Shown: positions 40,131-54,081, counted from the stretch's first letter. The stretch: 64,000 bases of DNA from Nonomuraea rhodomycinica (GCF_013363995.1 NZ_JABWGO010000007.1:248001-312000); one strand, 5' to 3'. The notes: generated by a model from the sequence alone, not told the origin. Translations and numbers: made by a program.

Positions 40131-42497
40131 TCAGCGGAGCTGGATGCCGATGACGCAGGTGTCGTCGTCCGTGTCGGACTTGCTGTACGTGAGCAGGTGG
40201 TCCAGCCGCTGCTCCAGCGACGACACCTCGGCCGTGGCGACCGTCAGGAGCTGGCGCTGCGAGTGCTCCAGGCTGCGGTCCTTGCGCTCGATCAGCCCGT
40301 CCGTGTACATGAGCAGCACGTCGTCCTTGTGGAGCTGCACGCTGCCCTCCTCGAACCTGGCCTCCGACAGCGCCCCCAGCAGGACACCCTCGATCAGCGG
40401 CAGCTCCGACGCCTCGCCGTCGCGCAACATGATCGGCGGGAAGTGCCCGGCCCGCGCCCAGCGCAGGACGCGCGTCTCCGGGTCGAACAGCGCGCAGACG
40501 GCCGTCGCGGTCACCTGCTCGGTCAGGTGGTGGGCGACCAGGTTGAGCCAGGTCAGGAGCTGAGCGGGCCCGGCCCCGGTGGTGGCGAGACCGCGCAAGG
40601 CGTTGCGCAGGACGACCATGCCGGTGGCCGCCTCGATGCCGTGGCCAGCCACGTCGCCGAGCGACAGCAGCACCTGCTTGGACGGCAGCACCACGCAGTC
40701 GTACCAGTCGCCGCCGACCAGGTGCTCCTCCTCGGCGGGCCGGTAGCGGACCGCGATGCGCAGGTCGAACGCCTCGATCGGGCCGTGCGTGGGCGGCATG
40801 ATCGCCTGCTGGAGCTGCAGGGCCAGCCGGTTGCGCTCGGCGGCCTGCTGCTCGGTGTGGGCGAGCTGGTCACGGGTGGCGGCGAGCGCCACCTCCGTCC
40901 AGTGCTGCGCGGAGATGTCCTGGTACGCGCCGCGCACGCCGAGGAGCCGCCCGTGGACGTCGAGGACCGGCTCGGCGACCACGCGGATGTGCCGCGACAC
41001 GCCGTCGCTGCGCTGGAGCCGGAAGGCCGTGGACGCGGGCCGCTGGTGGTGCATCAGAGCGCGCAGGAAGCGGCCGAGCGCCACGGCGTCGTCCGGGTGC
41101 GCGTGCCTCGGGAGCTGCTGGAGCGGGATGGGCGGCGCGGTCTGCGGCAGGCCGAGCAGGGTGAAGAGCTGGCCGTTCCAGGTGATCTCGCCGGTGACGA
41201 GGTTCTCCTCGAAGCCGCCCATGCGCCCGAGCCGCTGCGCGTGCTGGAGCAGGCCGGCCACCCGCGCCGCCTCGTCGAGCACCCGCCACAGCAGCAGCAC
41301 GCAGTCGCCGTGGCGGCTGATGCTGACGTTGGCGACCGCGGTCAGCGGCACCTGGTCGATGATGGCGGTCAGCGGCATCCGCTCGGCGCGGAACGGCTCG
41401 CCGGTGGCGTGGACGCGCTCGATCTTCTCGAACAGGCCGCCCTCGCCGGCCGCCAGCGGGTACGCCTCCAGCAGCAGCGCCCCGTTGACCGCGCTGCGCG
41501 GACGGCCGGCGAAGTCGACGAAGTTCGTGTTGACGTGCTGGATGCGGAAGTCGGCGAGGCGGCCGTCGGCGTCGAGGTGCGGACGCAGGACCAGGGCCGG
41601 GTCGTGCAGGCCGTTGGCCAGGTCGAGCAGCTCGGAATCGGGCGGACGCGGGATCCAGCGCGTCTCCGGGTGGTCCTCCAGGGTGTGGGCGATCAGCTCG
41701 GCCAGCGCCTCCACCTGCCGTTGCAGCACCGGCGGCTGCGGCGGCAGCGGATGCGGCCAGACGATCTCCAGCACCCCGAGGATGCGCCCGCCGGTGCCCG
41801 CGGGGACCACGACCCGGCCGCCGCGCTCCTCGGGCAGCTGGCCGATCGACGGCAGCCCGGCCTCCGACACGTCGCCGAACCACACGGTGCCCCGCTCCAC
41901 CAGCGCCTGCCGGGCGGGCGTGGCGACGCCGGGCGGCACGTACCGCCACCGGCCCGGCTCCCCGGGCGCGAACCCGGCCGCGCCGGCCAGGGTGAGCGAG
42001 CCGTCCGTGCCGGCCGCCCACACGGCGACGGCCGTCGCGCCGAGCGGTGCGAGCGCGTGCTGGAGCAACGACTCGCTGACCGCCTGGGTGTCGTCCGCGG
42101 CGAGGACGCCGCTCTCCGCCGTGCGCAGCCGCACGGCGACCGACACCCGGCCGTCGCCCGGCTCGCCCCCCTCGGCGGGCGAGCCCTGGCCGGTGGCCGC
42201 GCTGACGAACTGGCTGGCCGCCTCGGTCAGCCGGTCCTGCGCGGCCTGGTTGACGATGTCGGCGGCCAGTTCGAGCTGCGAGAGCCCGGCCTGCTCGGCG
42301 AGTGAGGAGAGCTGCCTCGCGGCCTCGCCCGGGTTGCAGCCCAGCCGCTCCACCAGGATGCCCTTGGCCAGCTCGATCAGGGCACGGCCGTCGGCCGCCG
42401 CGTGCGCCTCGCGCACCTCGCGGCGCAGCCGCTCGACGGTGGCGGCCAGCCGCCCGAGGCGGGTGCCCTCATCGGCGGGCTGCTGCGGGTCGTGCAC
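40131..42497 (-). CDS. ANTAR-GAF-PAS-PP2C (SpoIIE-type) phosphatase
   Basis: About 788 aa. An N-terminal ANTAR-like three-helix domain (IELAKGILVERLGCNPGEAARQL) that usually binds antiterminator RNA, a GAF domain (about 110-270), two PAS regions (about 300-540, including MGGFEENLVTGEITWNGQLF), a coiled stretch, and a C-terminal PP2C domain with LVGGDWYDCV, GDVAGHGIEAA, ARAGHFPPIML and MYTDGLIE. I prefer GTG 42497 (GAGGAG six bases upstream); GTG 42554 is in frame upstream. It lies 66 bp after the hybrid kinase and may be co-transcribed. Confidence 0.88.
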   Translation of the reverse strand: MHDPQQPADEGTRLGRLAATVERLRREVREAHAAADGRALIELAKGILVERLGCNPGEAARQLSSLAEQAGLSQLELAADIVNQAAQDRLTEAASQFVSAATGQGSPAEGGEPGDGRVSVAVRLRTAESGVLAADDTQAVSESLLQHALAPLGATAVAVWAAGTDGSLTLAGAAGFAPGEPGRWRYVPPGVATPARQALVERGTVWFGDVSEAGLPSIGQLPEERGGRVVVPAGTGGRILGVLEIVWPHPLPPQPPVLQRQVEALAELIAHTLEDHPETRWIPRPPDSELLDLANGLHDPALVLRPHLDADGRLADFRIQHVNTNFVDFAGRPRSAVNGALLLEAYPLAAGEGGLFEKIERVHATGEPFRAERMPLTAIIDQVPLTAVANVSISRHGDCVLLLWRVLDEAARVAGLLQHAQRLGRMGGFEENLVTGEITWNGQLFTLLGLPQTAPPIPLQQLPRHAHPDDAVALGRFLRALMHHQRPASTAFRLQRSDGVSRHIRVVAEPVLDVHGRLLGVRGAYQDISAQHWTEVALAATRDQLAHTEQQAAERNRLALQLQQAIMPPTHGPIEAFDLRIAVRYRPAEEEHLVGGDWYDCVVLPSKQVLLSLGDVAGHGIEAATGMVVLRNALRGLATTGAGPAQLLTWLNLVAHHLTEQVTATAVCALFDPETRVLRWARAGHFPPIMLRDGEASELPLIEGVLLGALSEARFEEGSVQLHKDDVLLMYTDGLIERKDRSLEHSQRQLLTVATAEVSSLEQRLDHLLTYSKSDTDDDTCVIGIQLR

Positions 42498-42563
42498 GTC
42501 TTGCTCCTCGACGCTGGTTGGGCCGGCTGACGAGCCGGGCGGGCCGGATGACACCCCTCAGGG

Positions 42564-46889
<4,326 letters not shown>

Positions 46890-47028
46890 GCGGGCGCATG
46901 CTCGAACATCATTATCGCCATATGGGGCATAACGGGCGGCCGGTCGCTTGGCCGCGCTGCGAATGTACCGGCAAGTAAACAGTCGTTTGGCACGGTCAGA
47001 AGAACCGTACCGGTGTGGTCAAGCCGCG

Positions 47029-50000
47029 TCATGCCGGACACCTGCCCGTGTGCTCGCCCGGCGGGCGGTACCGTTCCCACTCCTCCCGGCTCAGGCCCCG
47101 GGCCGCCAGCACGCACGCCCGCCGCGCCAGCGCCTCCGGCGCGAGCGGCCACTCCCGCAGCGTCCCCTGGAGGTCGGCGGCCAGCAGCGAGCCGCGCGTC
47201 GTGAACTGGAGCCCGCCCTGGAGGACGTCCATCAGGGGCTCGCCGAGCGGCTCCAGGGTCGCCGCGTCCCACAGCCGCAGCGGCTCGCCGCCCGCGAGCA
47301 GCGCGCCGTCGGGGCTGAACGCCAGGTCGCCCGACATGGTCCTGAGCGTCCGCCGCGTCCCGCAGGCGCGCAGGTCGAGGAGGCGCAGCACGCCGTCGTC
47401 GCCGGGCACCGCCAGCTCCCGCTCGCCCGGCGCGTACACGGGCTGCCCCGAGCCGGTGCTGGTGACCACGGCCCGCTGGTCGCAGCCGAGGACCCGGCGC
47501 CCGGTGGCCACCTCGCGCTCCGCGTACTGGCCGGGGGTCAGCGTCTCGGCCAGCCGGTCGCCCACCTGGTTCAGCGTCCACTGGACCTTCAGCCGGGTGC
47601 TGGTCAGCCCCTCCGGCTGGGCGTAGTCCGACAGGACGACCCGGCCCGTCTCCGCCAGCCCCGGTACGCGGCGCGCCACCACGGTCGTGCGACCGGTCGC
47701 CGGGTCCTCGTCCGCGATGCCCAGCACCCGCCCGTCACCGCTGAAGCGGGCCTCGCCGGTGGCGGGCAGCCGCCCCGCGATCCGGCCCTCGGCCATGCTC
47801 CACAGCAGATGCTCGCCGCCGGTCGTCACGAGGAGGTGGCGGCCGTCGGGGGAGAAGACGAAGCCGTCCAGGGTCTGCCCCGGCGGGAGGTCCAGCAGCT
47901 TGGCGTCACGGCCCGTGCGCAGGTCGCGCAGCGCCACGGAGGAGCCGGGCCCCGGGTGGGCGGCGCGCGTGCCGTCGGGAGCCGGGACGATCCGCGGCGG
48001 CGAGTCCGTCCCGGACGGGATCGTCGCCACCCGCGCCGGCCGCAGCGCCGTCTCGGTGTCCCAGACGACCGCCACGCCCCCGTTGCCCGCCGCGACCAGG
48101 CGGCGGCCGTCGTCGCCGAAGGCGAGCGCCTCCAGCCCGTCGAGGGCGCCGGGGAGCGGGTGGGGGCGCGGCCGCTCCTCGGTCAGGTCCCACAAGGTGA
48201 CCTCGGCCGCCGACGTCCGGGAGGAGACGAGGGCCAGCAGGCGGCCGTCAGGGGAGGCAGCGGAGGCGTAGAGGGTGTCGAGGGACTGCTTGGCGCCGAC
48301 GTCCCCGGTGGCGGTCGTGACGGCCGCCGCCTCGTCCCTGGCCCATCGCACGGCCGTCCGGTCGTCGGGGGAGAAGGCGACGCCGTCGGCCCGCGCCCGC
48401 GACAGGGTCGCGCCGGTACGGGCGTCCAGCAGGCTCAGGGCCCGCGCGCCCGAGCCGGCCGCCACTCCGGCGGCCAGCACGGTCCCCCTGGGGCTGAAGC
48501 GGAGGACGGGGCGCGGGTCCGGGAGGTCGGGCACGGGCATCCGCGCGGACAGGGCGGTGCGCCGCCCGTCGGACGCGCGGTAGGCGCCGATCCGGCCGTC
48601 GGCCGTCCACACGGCCACGATCGCGTCCTCCACGTCCTCGACGTCCTCGACGTCCTCCACGTCCTCGCGACCGGCTTCGGCTGTGCCGCCGCGCCCGCCG
48701 TCTCGGGGGCCCGCGCCGTCTCCGAGACTCGCCCGCTGGCTCAGGCCCGCGCCTTCGACGGAGGGCGCCCCTCTCCCGGAACCCACGCCTTCGACGAGGG
48801 AGGCGCCCCTTCCGGCGGGTGCGCCCGGAGTCGGAACCGGGCGGGCGGTCATGGCCACGATGCGTGACCCTTTCGACGGGCGGACGCTCCAGCGCGGCTC
48901 CCCGGTACGGGCGTCGAAGACGGACAGGCGGTCCGCGCCGCCCCCGGTGGCCAGCAGCACCAGCCGTCCGTCCGGGCTGAGCCCCGCGTTCTCGTACGGC
49001 CCGCGGTGCCGGAGCCGTACGGTGCGATCGGAGGTCATGTCCCACAGCACCGGGTACTCGGCGCGGTCCTTGCCGAACGCGTGCCGCCCGTCGGGGCCGA
49101 TCCCGAACAGGGTGCCGGCCCGTTCACCGGCGGCCTCGCCGGTGAGCAGGTCGGCGAGCACGACCCGCCCGGCTCCCGCCTGCACCGCGACCCGCCGATG
49201 GTCGGCCGACACCGCCATGGGCCTGACGTCCTCGGAGGAGAACGCGGCGAGCGCCCGCGCGGAGCCCGTCGTCAGGTCCCACACCCGCACGTCGCCGTCC
49301 TGTCCCGCGGCGGCCAGGAACCGCCCGTCCGGGCCGAACGCGAGCTGCCGCACCTCGCTGATCTCCTCGGGTGGCCCGCGCAGCACCCGGGCGAACGGCC
49401 GGCCCTCGGTCCACACGTAGATCCGCCCGTCCAGCGGGGCGCCGGCCGAGCCGGCCTCGGCGTAGTGGGAGGCCGCGATCACGCGTCCGCCGGGGGCGAC
49501 CGCGACCGTGCCCAGGGAGAACGGCACCGGATCGCCGGGCCGGATGCGCGGGAACGCGACGACGCCGCGCATCGCCTCGTGCGTCACCGACAGCAGGCTG
49601 CCGCGCGCCTGCGCGGTGTGGGCGGTGCGCCACGCCTCGGCGGCGAGGACCAGGGCCGCGTCCATCCGGCCGGCCCGCTCGGTCAGCGCGAGCGCGGCCA
49701 GCCGCCCCGACTCGGCCGCGAGGAACCGGCGGTTCGCCTCGTCGGCGTTGCGCGTGGCCACCACGGCCGCGGCCGAGGCGGACGCCGCCAGCACGGCCAG
49801 CGCCACGGCGACCGCGACGATCAGCCGCCGGGTCAGGCGGTGCTGCCGGACGTCCTCGCCGGTCAGGTCCTCCTTCGGCCGCCCGTGCAGGGGCGCGGCC
49901 AGCTCCGCCACCGCGTCGGCGAAGCGGGGGTCGCGCATGTCGAGCCCGTCGCGCGAACGCGCCCAGGTCAGGTTGACCCAGCGTGGCTCCTGGGGGAATG

Positions 50001-50427
50001 CGTCGCGCAGGACGGGCGGCAACGCGTTCGAGCGAGTCAGGTCGAAGCCGTCGCCGGCCCACTCCAGCGTGCCGTCGGTCAGTACGAGGAGCAGGTCGTC
50101 CACCGGATGGCCGGCCAGCCAGTGCTCGATCTCCCTCGACGGCCAGGGTGAGGCCGCCGCCTCCGGAGAGGCCAGCAGGATGAAGCACCGGGAGGAGTCG
50201 AGCGCCTCGCGGATCGACGGCCACAGCCCTGGGTTCGCCGACAGGCTCGCCTGATCAAGAAAAATCCGTAAAGCGCGCATTTTGTGCCAAGGGCGGATGA
50301 ATCTATGCAGTTCATCGCGCAGCGCCTTGGCAGTGGGGGCGTCCTTGGTCCTACTGTACGAGATGAAGGCGTCGTAAACGATCGGCACTTTCGCCGGGAA
50401 TGGGGAGAATTCGCTCGCCGGGATCAC
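47029..50427 (-). CDS. TIR domain - transmembrane - WD40 protein
   Basis: 1132 aa. A TIR domain (about 17-180) opens with VYDAFISYSR and has FLDQASLSANPGLWPSI and LLASPEAAASPWPSREIEHW, in which E99 is placed as the catalytic Glu of NAD-cleaving TIRs. One membrane helix (about 201-224, LIVAVAVALAVLAASASAAA) separates it from a WD40-type propeller (FGPDGRFLAAAGQDGDVRVW and later blades). A low-complexity insert around 545-600 contains EDV repeated. GTG 50427 is the annotated start but has no well-spaced SD. Divergent from two SLATT-like genes and a SLOG-like gene; a nucleotide-signal producer in a defence locus is my inference. Confidence 0.9.
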   Translation of the reverse strand: MIPASEFSPFPAKVPIVYDAFISYSRTKDAPTAKALRDELHRFIRPWHKMRALRIFLDQASLSANPGLWPSIREALDSSRCFILLASPEAAASPWPSREIEHWLAGHPVDDLLLVLTDGTLEWAGDGFDLTRSNALPPVLRDAFPQEPRWVNLTWARSRDGLDMRDPRFADAVAELAAPLHGRPKEDLTGEDVRQHRLTRRLIVAVAVALAVLAASASAAAVVATRNADEANRRFLAAESGRLAALALTERAGRMDAALVLAAEAWRTAHTAQARGSLLSVTHEAMRGVVAFPRIRPGDPVPFSLGTVAVAPGGRVIAASHYAEAGSAGAPLDGRIYVWTEGRPFARVLRGPPEEISEVRQLAFGPDGRFLAAAGQDGDVRVWDLTTGSARALAAFSSEDVRPMAVSADHRRVAVQAGAGRVVLADLLTGEAAGERAGTLFGIGPDGRHAFGKDRAEYPVLWDMTSDRTVRLRHRGPYENAGLSPDGRLVLLATGGGADRLSVFDARTGEPRWSVRPSKGSRIVAMTARPVPTPGAPAGRGASLVEGVGSGRGAPSVEGAGLSQRASLGDGAGPRDGGRGGTAEAGREDVEDVEDVEDVEDAIVAVWTADGRIGAYRASDGRRTALSARMPVPDLPDPRPVLRFSPRGTVLAAGVAAGSGARALSLLDARTGATLSRARADGVAFSPDDRTAVRWARDEAAAVTTATGDVGAKQSLDTLYASAASPDGRLLALVSSRTSAAEVTLWDLTEERPRPHPLPGALDGLEALAFGDDGRRLVAAGNGGVAVVWDTETALRPARVATIPSGTDSPPRIVPAPDGTRAAHPGPGSSVALRDLRTGRDAKLLDLPPGQTLDGFVFSPDGRHLLVTTGGEHLLWSMAEGRIAGRLPATGEARFSGDGRVLGIADEDPATGRTTVVARRVPGLAETGRVVLSDYAQPEGLTSTRLKVQWTLNQVGDRLAETLTPGQYAEREVATGRRVLGCDQRAVVTSTGSGQPVYAPGERELAVPGDDGVLRLLDLRACGTRRTLRTMSGDLAFSPDGALLAGGEPLRLWDAATLEPLGEPLMDVLQGGLQFTTRGSLLAADLQGTLREWPLAPEALARRACVLAARGLSREEWERYRPPGEHTGRCPA
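48625..48669. repeat. 9-bp repeat in the TIR-WD40 gene
   Basis: Five 9-bp units (GTCCTCGAC or GTCCTCCAC) encode a run of Glu-Asp-Val on the minus strand, in a low-complexity insert between WD40 blades. Confidence 0.9.
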
Positions 50428-50484
50428 CTCTCCGGTCGTGCCGCTGCCCGTCGGGACGCCGATGCTTCACCGCCAAGCCTAACA

Positions 50485-51060
50485 ATGGGCGACTCCGTTG
50501 AAGGCCCATCTCCGTTCTCGTACATTCAGGTGAGCCTTTTCCGGGATCTGGAGGTGGCCGTGCGGCACGCATTGTTCGCGAGATTCCCCCGGCTGCGCTC
50601 CTCGGCCGTCTCGGCGCCCGTGATCCCGCCCGAGCGCCGCGCCGCCCATCCCGAGCTGGCCCCCGATTTCGCGGTCCTGGACCGGGAGGTCGCCCCGGCG
50701 TTCGCCCGCTACGACGCCATCGCGCTGCGCGACCAGAACCGCTACCGCCGCCAGCAGATGCTCGTGCTGCTCGGCTCCGCGCTCATCACCGGGCTGGGCG
50801 GGCTCCAAGCGGTCCTTTCGGGCGAGCGGTGGCCCGCGATCCTGCTCGCCGTCGTGGGCGTCGCGCTGGCCACCAGCGCGCGGTACGCGGGGGAGAGCGA
50901 GACGTTGCGCAGCTACCTGGAGGCGCGGGGCAAGGCCGAGCGGCTGCGGGCGCTGCACTTCCGCTACCTGTCCATGACCGGGCCGTACGCCGGCCGCGAC
51001 CGTGACATCGCGCTGCGCCGTGCCGTGCACGCCATCCACGCCGACAAGGAGCCGGAATGA
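50485..51060 (+). CDS. SLATT-like (DUF4231-type) two-helix membrane protein
   Basis: A 191-aa protein. A soluble N-terminal region (to about 85, with HPELAPDFAVLDREVAPAF) is followed by a helix of charged residues (LRDQNRYRRQQ), two close membrane helices (about 92-112 and 117-133, MLVLLGSALITGLGGLQAVL and WPAILLAVVGVALA), and a long C-terminal helix (SETLRSYLEARGKAERLRAL). This is the SLATT layout, thought to form pores or act as membrane effectors of nucleotide-dependent conflict systems. I choose ATG 50485. The gene overlaps the next by ATGA. Confidence 0.75.
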   Translation: MGDSVEGPSPFSYIQVSLFRDLEVAVRHALFARFPRLRSSAVSAPVIPPERRAAHPELAPDFAVLDREVAPAFARYDAIALRDQNRYRRQQMLVLLGSALITGLGGLQAVLSGERWPAILLAVVGVALATSARYAGESETLRSYLEARGKAERLRALHFRYLSMTGPYAGRDRDIALRRAVHAIHADKEPE

Positions 51061-51665
51061 GCGAGGGCGACAGGCCGGCGGAGGCGGCGGGCCGGGCGGT
51101 GTCGTCCTCCCGCGACGGGCCGCCGGCGGGCCAGGAGGTGTCCCTGCGCGGCGCTCCCGTGGAGGCGGGCGTCCGGGACGCGTCCTTCCGCGCCCTCTAT
51201 CGGGAGCTGCGCATCGCCGACCAGCAGGCGTTCTACCATGCCCGCGCCGACGAGTACGCGGCCGCGCACCGGCAGGCGCTCATGGCGCGCAACCTGCTGC
51301 TGTTCCTGTCGGCGCTGGCCGGTGTCGTAGGGCAGTTCGCCGCCGGCATCGGGCGGGCCGCGTGCGGGGTGGCGGCGGCCGTGCTGGCGGCGCTGGCGGG
51401 CGCGGTGACGGGGTTCGAGGCGCTCATCGGATTCGCCCAGCTGGAGAAGCTGTACGGCGACGCCGCGCTCAACCTAGACGCGGCGGCCATCGACTGGGAC
51501 GCGGCCGGGCCGGATGCCGACGTGACCGCCGAGGTGGACCGCATCGAGCTGATCTTCCGCACCGAGAACGGGCAGTGGGGGCAGCTCCTGGTGCAGAGGG
51601 AGGAGTCCGCCGCCGTGGCGGAGGAGCCGGCCGCGACCAGCCAACTCCCCGAACCCGAAAAATGA
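51057..51665 (+). CDS. SLATT-like two-helix membrane protein, second copy
   Basis: A 202-aa protein coupled to the upstream gene by a 4-bp overlap. A variable N-terminus, FYHARADEYAAAHRQALMARN just before the first membrane helix (about 79-97), a second helix (101-119), then a C-terminal helix with AEVDRIELIFRTENGQWGQLL, typical of SLATT families. It differs clearly in sequence from the first SLATT protein, so they are partners rather than a recent duplicate; perhaps they form a hetero-oligomeric membrane pore (inference). Confidence 0.78.
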   Translation: MSEGDRPAEAAGRAVSSSRDGPPAGQEVSLRGAPVEAGVRDASFRALYRELRIADQQAFYHARADEYAAAHRQALMARNLLLFLSALAGVVGQFAAGIGRAACGVAAAVLAALAGAVTGFEALIGFAQLEKLYGDAALNLDAAAIDWDAAGPDADVTAEVDRIELIFRTENGQWGQLLVQREESAAVAEEPAATSQLPEPEK

Positions 51666-51736
51666 CTTTGAAACGGCCTGTTTCCCGGATAAGTCGATAC
51701 AGAGGGCTGGGGAGGCCGGTGGGTCATGATGGACCG

Positions 51737-52450
51737 GTGACACGCGCGCTCATCGTCAGCGGCCATCTCGTCGACCTGCCTGACCGCCGGCCACCGCGCT
51801 TCCCGCAGAGCGTGGCCGGCCGGGTCGCGGCCGAGATGGACGCCGTCTTCGAAGAGTGGGGGATCGGGCCGGGCACCACGGTCGTGTGCGGCGGGGCGCG
51901 CGGGGCCGACCTGATCGGCGCCGAGCTGGCGCTGCGGCGCGGTGCCCGGGTCGTCGTGTGTCTCGCCCTGCCGCCGGACGACTTCGTCCGGGAGTCGGTG
52001 GACATGCCCGGTCCCGCGGGGGCGGAGTGGCGGGAGCGTTTCGAGGCGGTGACGGCCCGGGCGGAGGTCCGGTTGCCTCCGCCGGACGCAGACGTGGACG
52101 CTCCGCCGGACGTGGACGCTCCGGACGTGGGCGCTGCGCCGGACGTGGGCGCTGCGCCGGGCGCGGAGGCGGGCGCGGGGGCGCGCTCGGCCGCGGCGCC
52201 AGGCGAGAAGGGGGAGGGTGCGCCGGGCGCCGGGGGTCGTGCGGAGGTGGACGCGCGGGTCTTCGCGCGGGCCAACGCGCGGATGGTGGAGACGGCCCGG
52301 GCGCTCGACCCCGGGCTCCGGGCCGTCGTCGTCTGGGACGGGCGCGCGGGTGACGGGCCGGGTGGCACGGGTGACCTGGTCGCCCGCCTCGGCTACGACC
52401 CGGCCGACCCCCGCCTGCGCGTCATCGACCCCACGACCCTGAGCCCGTGA
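51737..52450 (+). CDS. SLOG-like (DprA/LOG-type Rossmann) nucleotide-sensor protein
   Basis: A 237-aa protein. ALIVSGHLVDLPDR leads to the phosphate-binding loop TTVVCGGARGADLIGAELAL (about 48-67), and a second conserved segment VVWDGRAGDGPGGTGDLVARL (about 198-218) completes a SLOG-type fold. Between them is a low-complexity insert rich in Pro, Ala, Asp and Gly (DVGAAP repeated), probably a recent expansion. SLOG domains bind nucleotide signals, as in ThsA of Thoeris. It follows the second SLATT gene after 71 bp. The start is GTG 51737. Confidence 0.72.
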   Translation: MTRALIVSGHLVDLPDRRPPRFPQSVAGRVAAEMDAVFEEWGIGPGTTVVCGGARGADLIGAELALRRGARVVVCLALPPDDFVRESVDMPGPAGAEWRERFEAVTARAEVRLPPPDADVDAPPDVDAPDVGAAPDVGAAPGAEAGAGARSAAAPGEKGEGAPGAGGRAEVDARVFARANARMVETARALDPGLRAVVVWDGRAGDGPGGTGDLVARLGYDPADPRLRVIDPTTLSP

Positions 52451-52473
52451 TCCCACGGGCATGTGACCTCAGG

Positions 52474-52531
52474 GGCCCTGACCTCACACGGCCTTGACCC
52501 CACAGGCTCGACGTCTGGAGAGGTCAGGGCC
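52474..52531. repeat. 12-bp inverted repeat with 16-bp direct repeats (possible terminator)
   Basis: GGCCCTGACCTC (52474-52485) pairs exactly with GAGGTCAGGGCC (52520-52531) between convergent genes. The right arm is the first of three direct copies of GGAGAGGTCAGGG (from 52517 to about 52561). No U-run follows, so a bidirectional factor-assisted terminator is possible. Confidence 0.6.
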
Positions 52532-52569
52532 CGGAGAGGTCAGGGTTCGGAGAGGTCAGGGCTCGTGGT

Positions 52570-53829
52570 TCACCAGTTGGCGGGCGTGCCCGGGACGTTC
52601 GCCGGCAAGGCGTGCCCCGGCGGGTGGATGACGTACACGATGCCGCCGCTGCTGGAGCTGCGCTGCCAGACGTTCTCGAAGTCGGCCCGCGGGTAGACCC
52701 GGCGCACCGCGTCGTTGCTGGAGGAGGCGGGGTCGTTGGCGATCACGTCACCGGTGGCGGTGAAGCCGACGACCACCATGATGTGCCCGTTGGTCCCGTA
52801 CCCGGCGCCCGGCAGTTCGCCCTTCTTGAACGACTGCGACGTGATCACCGGGATGCCCGCGGAGATGAACCGTTCCAGCTCGGTGAGCGACCGCAGCCGC
52901 GTCACGAACCCGTCCATGCCGTAGCGCCCCGCGTAGGCGGTGTTGAACGGCCAGTTGCCCGCGCCCTGGTAGGCGTGGTCGTAGCTGTACCGGGCGGCGT
53001 AGTCGACCTCGGGGTTCGGGTCGGACGGGTCCACCCAGGCGGTGTCCTCGGCGCTCGGCCACCTGTCCCAGTAGCCGAGGACCATCGTGGTCGAGGTGGG
53101 GCTGCACCAGGCCTGCCCGCCGCCGTCCCACTCTGGGTAGTGGCCCTCGTGGACGTTCTGGGAGCGGCGCGGCACGGGCAGCTCGACGCCCCACGCGCCG
53201 CCGGCCGGGCTGGCCGGCACGGTCTTGCGCTCCGGCACGTACGAGGCCATCGCGCCGAGCGTGCGCACCCGGGGCGTGACGCCGGAGCCGGGCGTCCGGT
53301 AGAGGGTGAGGCGGAGCTGGTAGGCCTCGATCTGCCGGTCGGCCGTGGCGACCAGCGTGTCGACGGAGACGGTGGCGTCGGCGTCGCCCTGGCCGGGCAC
53401 CGACGTGCGGCGGATGGCGTCCTCGCCGTAGGCCCAGCGGCCCAGGACGTACCACTTGGTCAGCCCGGCGGAGTTGCGGGCGCGCGCCTCGACCTGCATC
53501 CAGCTCCCGGCCGGGATGTCGGCGGTCCAGGAGGCGATCAGCTCGGTGGCGGGGAAGCCGATCTGCTCCTCGGGACCGGTCCAGCGGGCGTACTCCCACG
53601 TCCTGGTGCCGAGCGCGTCGGTGTAGTCGGTGGTGCCGATCGCGGCGGCGAAGGTCAGCCCGTCACCGTTGCCCGCGGTTCCCTCGGGGGTGCCGGTGGA
53701 GAAGTCGGAGCGCCGGTAGGCGACGTCCGAGGTGCCGGTCGCCGGTTTGGCCCGGACCGCTCCAGCGGCTGGGGTGGTCAGAGTCGTGACCACCAGGACG
53801 GTGGAGACCAACATGGATAACGCGCGCAT
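52570..53829 (-). CDS. secreted C39-like cysteine peptidase
   Basis: A 419-aa exported protein with signal peptide (about 1-25, ending AAGA). A beta-rich N-terminal domain (about 30-205, FSTGTPEGTAGNGDGLTF) precedes a Peptidase_C39_2 domain: the nucleophile Cys in QAWCSPTSTTMVLGYW, His in GTNGHIMVVVGF and Asp in VIANDPASSSN. Probably a cell-wall-near or extracellular peptidase; substrate unknown. AGGTGG precedes ATG 53829. Complete, with normal family length. Confidence 0.88.
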   Translation of the reverse strand: MRALSMLVSTVLVVTTLTTPAAGAVRAKPATGTSDVAYRRSDFSTGTPEGTAGNGDGLTFAAAIGTTDYTDALGTRTWEYARWTGPEEQIGFPATELIASWTADIPAGSWMQVEARARNSAGLTKWYVLGRWAYGEDAIRRTSVPGQGDADATVSVDTLVATADRQIEAYQLRLTLYRTPGSGVTPRVRTLGAMASYVPERKTVPASPAGGAWGVELPVPRRSQNVHEGHYPEWDGGGQAWCSPTSTTMVLGYWDRWPSAEDTAWVDPSDPNPEVDYAARYSYDHAYQGAGNWPFNTAYAGRYGMDGFVTRLRSLTELERFISAGIPVITSQSFKKGELPGAGYGTNGHIMVVVGFTATGDVIANDPASSSNDAVRRVYPRADFENVWQRSSSSGGIVYVIHPPGHALPANVPGTPANW

Positions 53830-54081
53830 GAACCCACCTTGCTCGGACGCCGCTCGACGCGGCCGAGAGTAGACAGATCCGGCATGTCACCACATCGGGA
53901 AATCTACGTATGCCCAGCCAGAGCGGTGGGTGCCGACCGCCGTGTCAACAGGCTGTAAACGCCCCGTGACCCGCCTCGGGGTTCGTGAAAGGGGCACCTC
54001 GTGACCCGCTCCGAGGGGGCGCGAAGGGATTTGCCGGGATCGGTGGAGTAAGCGGTGTAGGCAATAGAAAGGGACCTCCGC

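Noticed and set aside
47029..50427. Classification of the TIR gene as a known Thoeris ThsB
   Set aside because: ThsB is a small TIR-only protein paired with a SIR2-SLOG ThsA; here TIR is fused to a membrane helix and WD40 and no SIR2 domain is present.
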